NCBI GenBank assembly: GCA_023251195.1 | Contig: JAHEZG010000204.1 | Span: 1 to 7,239 of the forward strand | DNA from: Chitinophagaceae bacterium | GTDB taxonomy: Bacteria > Bacteroidota > Bacteroidia > Chitinophagales > UBA10324 | Direction: 5' to 3' | Length of the DNA stretch: 7,239 nt | Shown here: positions 6,279 through 7,239 of the stretch, one piece after another | Layout: each line of letters starts with the position of its first letter | How positions within the stretch are numbered: position 1 is the first letter of the stretch | The notes under the pieces: model-generated | Databases searched by the model: none | Told to the model about the DNA's origin: nothing | Seen by the model: the letters and a program-made list of their open reading frames with translations, nothing else | Translations under genes and position numbers: made by a program

Positions 6279-6915
6279 GTTCGCTCCATAAGCATTCGAT
6301 TGTGCCCGGTTTTAGTTTAAATTCATTTAATAAATTTCCTGAGTTTCGAATGGTCATAGGCACTAATGGAACTCCCGTTTCCATAGCAAGTTTAAATGCA
6401 CCATCATAAAAATTTTTTAATGGTTCGCCGGTTTTATTTCTTGTACCTTCCGGAAACAAATAAATACTGATTCCTTCATTCAGAGATTGTTTCATTTTTT
6501 CCAAACTGGCTGCTCTGCTGGCTTCGTCTTTTCGGTTCACACTTAAATAAAGTTTGCGAATAATGTATCCGAACAATGGAATTTTAGTTAATTCCTCCTT
6601 TGATAAATACCTGAAAGTAACAGGTGTAATCAATGCGCAAACGGGCACATCTAACAATGAGGTATGATTACTTATAAAAATATAAACACCGTCTTTTTTA
6701 AAATTACTCTTTCGTAAAATCTTTATTTGGATTAGATAAAAAGTAAAAATCACTTTTGCCATAGCAATTGAAATCCTATGCGCTATATGCGGTGTGTTTT
6801 TCCCAAAAAGGTTTGTGGTAAACACAAAAAAATAAAATGGTATAGCCAGAATTATAACAAGTGTAATTACTAATGCCGCGTAAATTCCGAAAAGTGTTTT
6901 TAATAAATTTATCAC
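6193..6915 (-). CDS. plsC: 1-acyl-sn-glycerol-3-phosphate acyltransferase (PlsC family)
   Basis: Transfers an acyl chain to lysophosphatidate at position 2, giving phosphatidate, at the inner face of the cytoplasmic membrane. The 240-residue length is normal. A hydrophobic N-terminal segment (about 8-33) anchors it, with a second hydrophobic stretch near 50-62. Acyltransferase motifs in order: NHTSLLD (83-89) with catalytic H84/D89, the GYIIRKLYLSVNR region (116-128), FPEGTRNKTGE (154-164) for glycerophosphate binding, and VPLVPMTIRN (182-191). The end, with PGTIECLW and SEPI, fits the family, so the last 28 codons that overlap the lipoprotein gene are authentic. The start is GTG at 6913-6915, 8 bases after the pdxJ stop; no ATG is near. 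Close spacing suggests one transcript with pdxJ. Related lysophospholipid or ornithine-lipid acyltransferases share these motifs, so the exact substrate is less certain than the family. Confidence 0.9.
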   Translation of the reverse strand: MINLLKTLFGIYAALVITLVIILAIPFYFFVFTTNLFGKNTPHIAHRISIAMAKVIFTFYLIQIKILRKSNFKKDGVYIFISNHTSLLDVPVCALITPVTFRYLSKEELTKIPLFGYIIRKLYLSVNRKDEASRAASLEKMKQSLNEGISIYLFPEGTRNKTGEPLKNFYDGAFKLAMETGVPLVPMTIRNSGNLLNEFKLKPGTIECLWSEPIFPVPEDSIQNLKERVRLVILRDLLPQ

Positions 6916-6923
6916 TGGTTTAT

Positions 6924-7239
6924 TTATTTTAATTGACGCAGATACATTTGAATTGTATTTTCTAATCCATAATATAATGCATCACAAATGAGTGCGTGAC
7001 CAATTGATACTTCTGCCACGAATGGAATATTTTTTTTGAAATACGATAGATTATCAAGATTTAAATCGTGACCGGCATTTACTGAAAGACCAATTGATCT
7101 GGAATATTCTGCTGCCTGAATGTATGGTTCAATTGCCTTGTGCCTGTTGGTATTAAAAACATGCGCAAACGGTCCGGTATATAGTTCAACACAATCGGCA
7201 TTTACCATTTTAGCCCCTTCAATAAATTGTTCTATCGGA
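6924..7239 (-). CDS. pdxJ: Pyridoxine 5'-phosphate synthase PdxJ (5'-truncated by the window edge)
   Basis: PdxJ condenses 1-deoxy-D-xylulose 5-phosphate with 3-amino-2-oxopropyl phosphate to form pyridoxine 5'-phosphate in the DXP-dependent vitamin B6 pathway. The frame is open to the window edge; about 104 residues are visible, the C-terminal part of a protein that is usually near 240. Recognisable blocks are VELYTGPFA, GLSVNAGHDLNLDN with the conserved active-site His of NAGH, and VSIGHALICDALYYGLENTI, which forms the phosphate-binding end of the TIM barrel. A Met codon at 7206-7208 is internal, since ten further in-frame codons upstream (PIEQFIEGAK) continue the family pattern. plsC follows 8 bases downstream. 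PLP from this pathway is the cofactor of the aminotransferase elsewhere in the window, but that is a general link only. Confidence 0.95.
   Translation of the reverse strand, partial: PIEQFIEGAKMVNADCVELYTGPFAHVFNTNRHKAIEPYIQAAEYSRSIGLSVNAGHDLNLDNLSYFKKNIPFVAEVSIGHALICDALYYGLENTIQMYLRQLK

Noticed and set aside
6017..6295. A 92-codon - strand frame across the lipoprotein/plsC junction.
   Set aside because: It is antisense to the lipoprotein body and out of frame with plsC, with a Ser-rich, featureless product.

Overview
The window reads as a fragment of an AT-rich chromosome from a member of the Bacteroidota, perhaps Chitinophagales/Sphingobacteriales-like. No start codon is preceded by a clear Shine-Dalgarno sequence. 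Leaders are A/T-rich, one good copy of the Bacteroidota -7 promoter motif (TAnnTTTG) sits just upstream of a lipoprotein gene, and the protein types (cyanophycin synthetase, secreted MORN protein, lipoprotein, PdxJ, PlsC) fit that phylum. The genus cannot be told from the sequence. Both ends cut through genes. There are no rRNA, tRNA, CRISPR or insertion-sequence signatures, and no gene-free stretch over 300 bases.

Left part (1-3353, + strand): the C-terminal three quarters of a cyanophycin synthetase of the CphA1 type, then, after 57 bases carrying a 7-bp tandem repeat, a fold-type I PLP aminotransferase. CphA1 builds the nitrogen-reserve polymer multi-L-arginyl-poly-L-aspartate. The aminotransferase may feed or drain the Asp/Glu pool, but that link rests only on adjacency.

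Middle part (3382-5401): a seven-helix membrane protein on the - strand is convergent with the aminotransferase and divergent from a stand-alone CheY-like receiver protein. The receiver is followed by a secreted MORN-repeat protein. The divergent gap holds an AT-rich inverted repeat. A small protein of unknown function (- strand) is convergent with the MORN gene.

Right part (5535-7239): a predicted lipoprotein with a TTG start and a LolA/DUF4412-like look runs on the + strand. Its last 86 bases overlap the 3' end of plsC (1-acylglycerol-3-phosphate acyltransferase, - strand), which lies 8 bases downstream of a truncated pdxJ (vitamin B6 synthesis); these two probably form an operon.

Most of this is ordinary chromosome. 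The points worth a second look are the non-cyanobacterial CphA1 with its aminotransferase neighbour, the 7-bp repeat, the orphan membrane protein/receiver pair, and the long convergent gene overlap. I see no clear sign of a wholly new multi-gene system.
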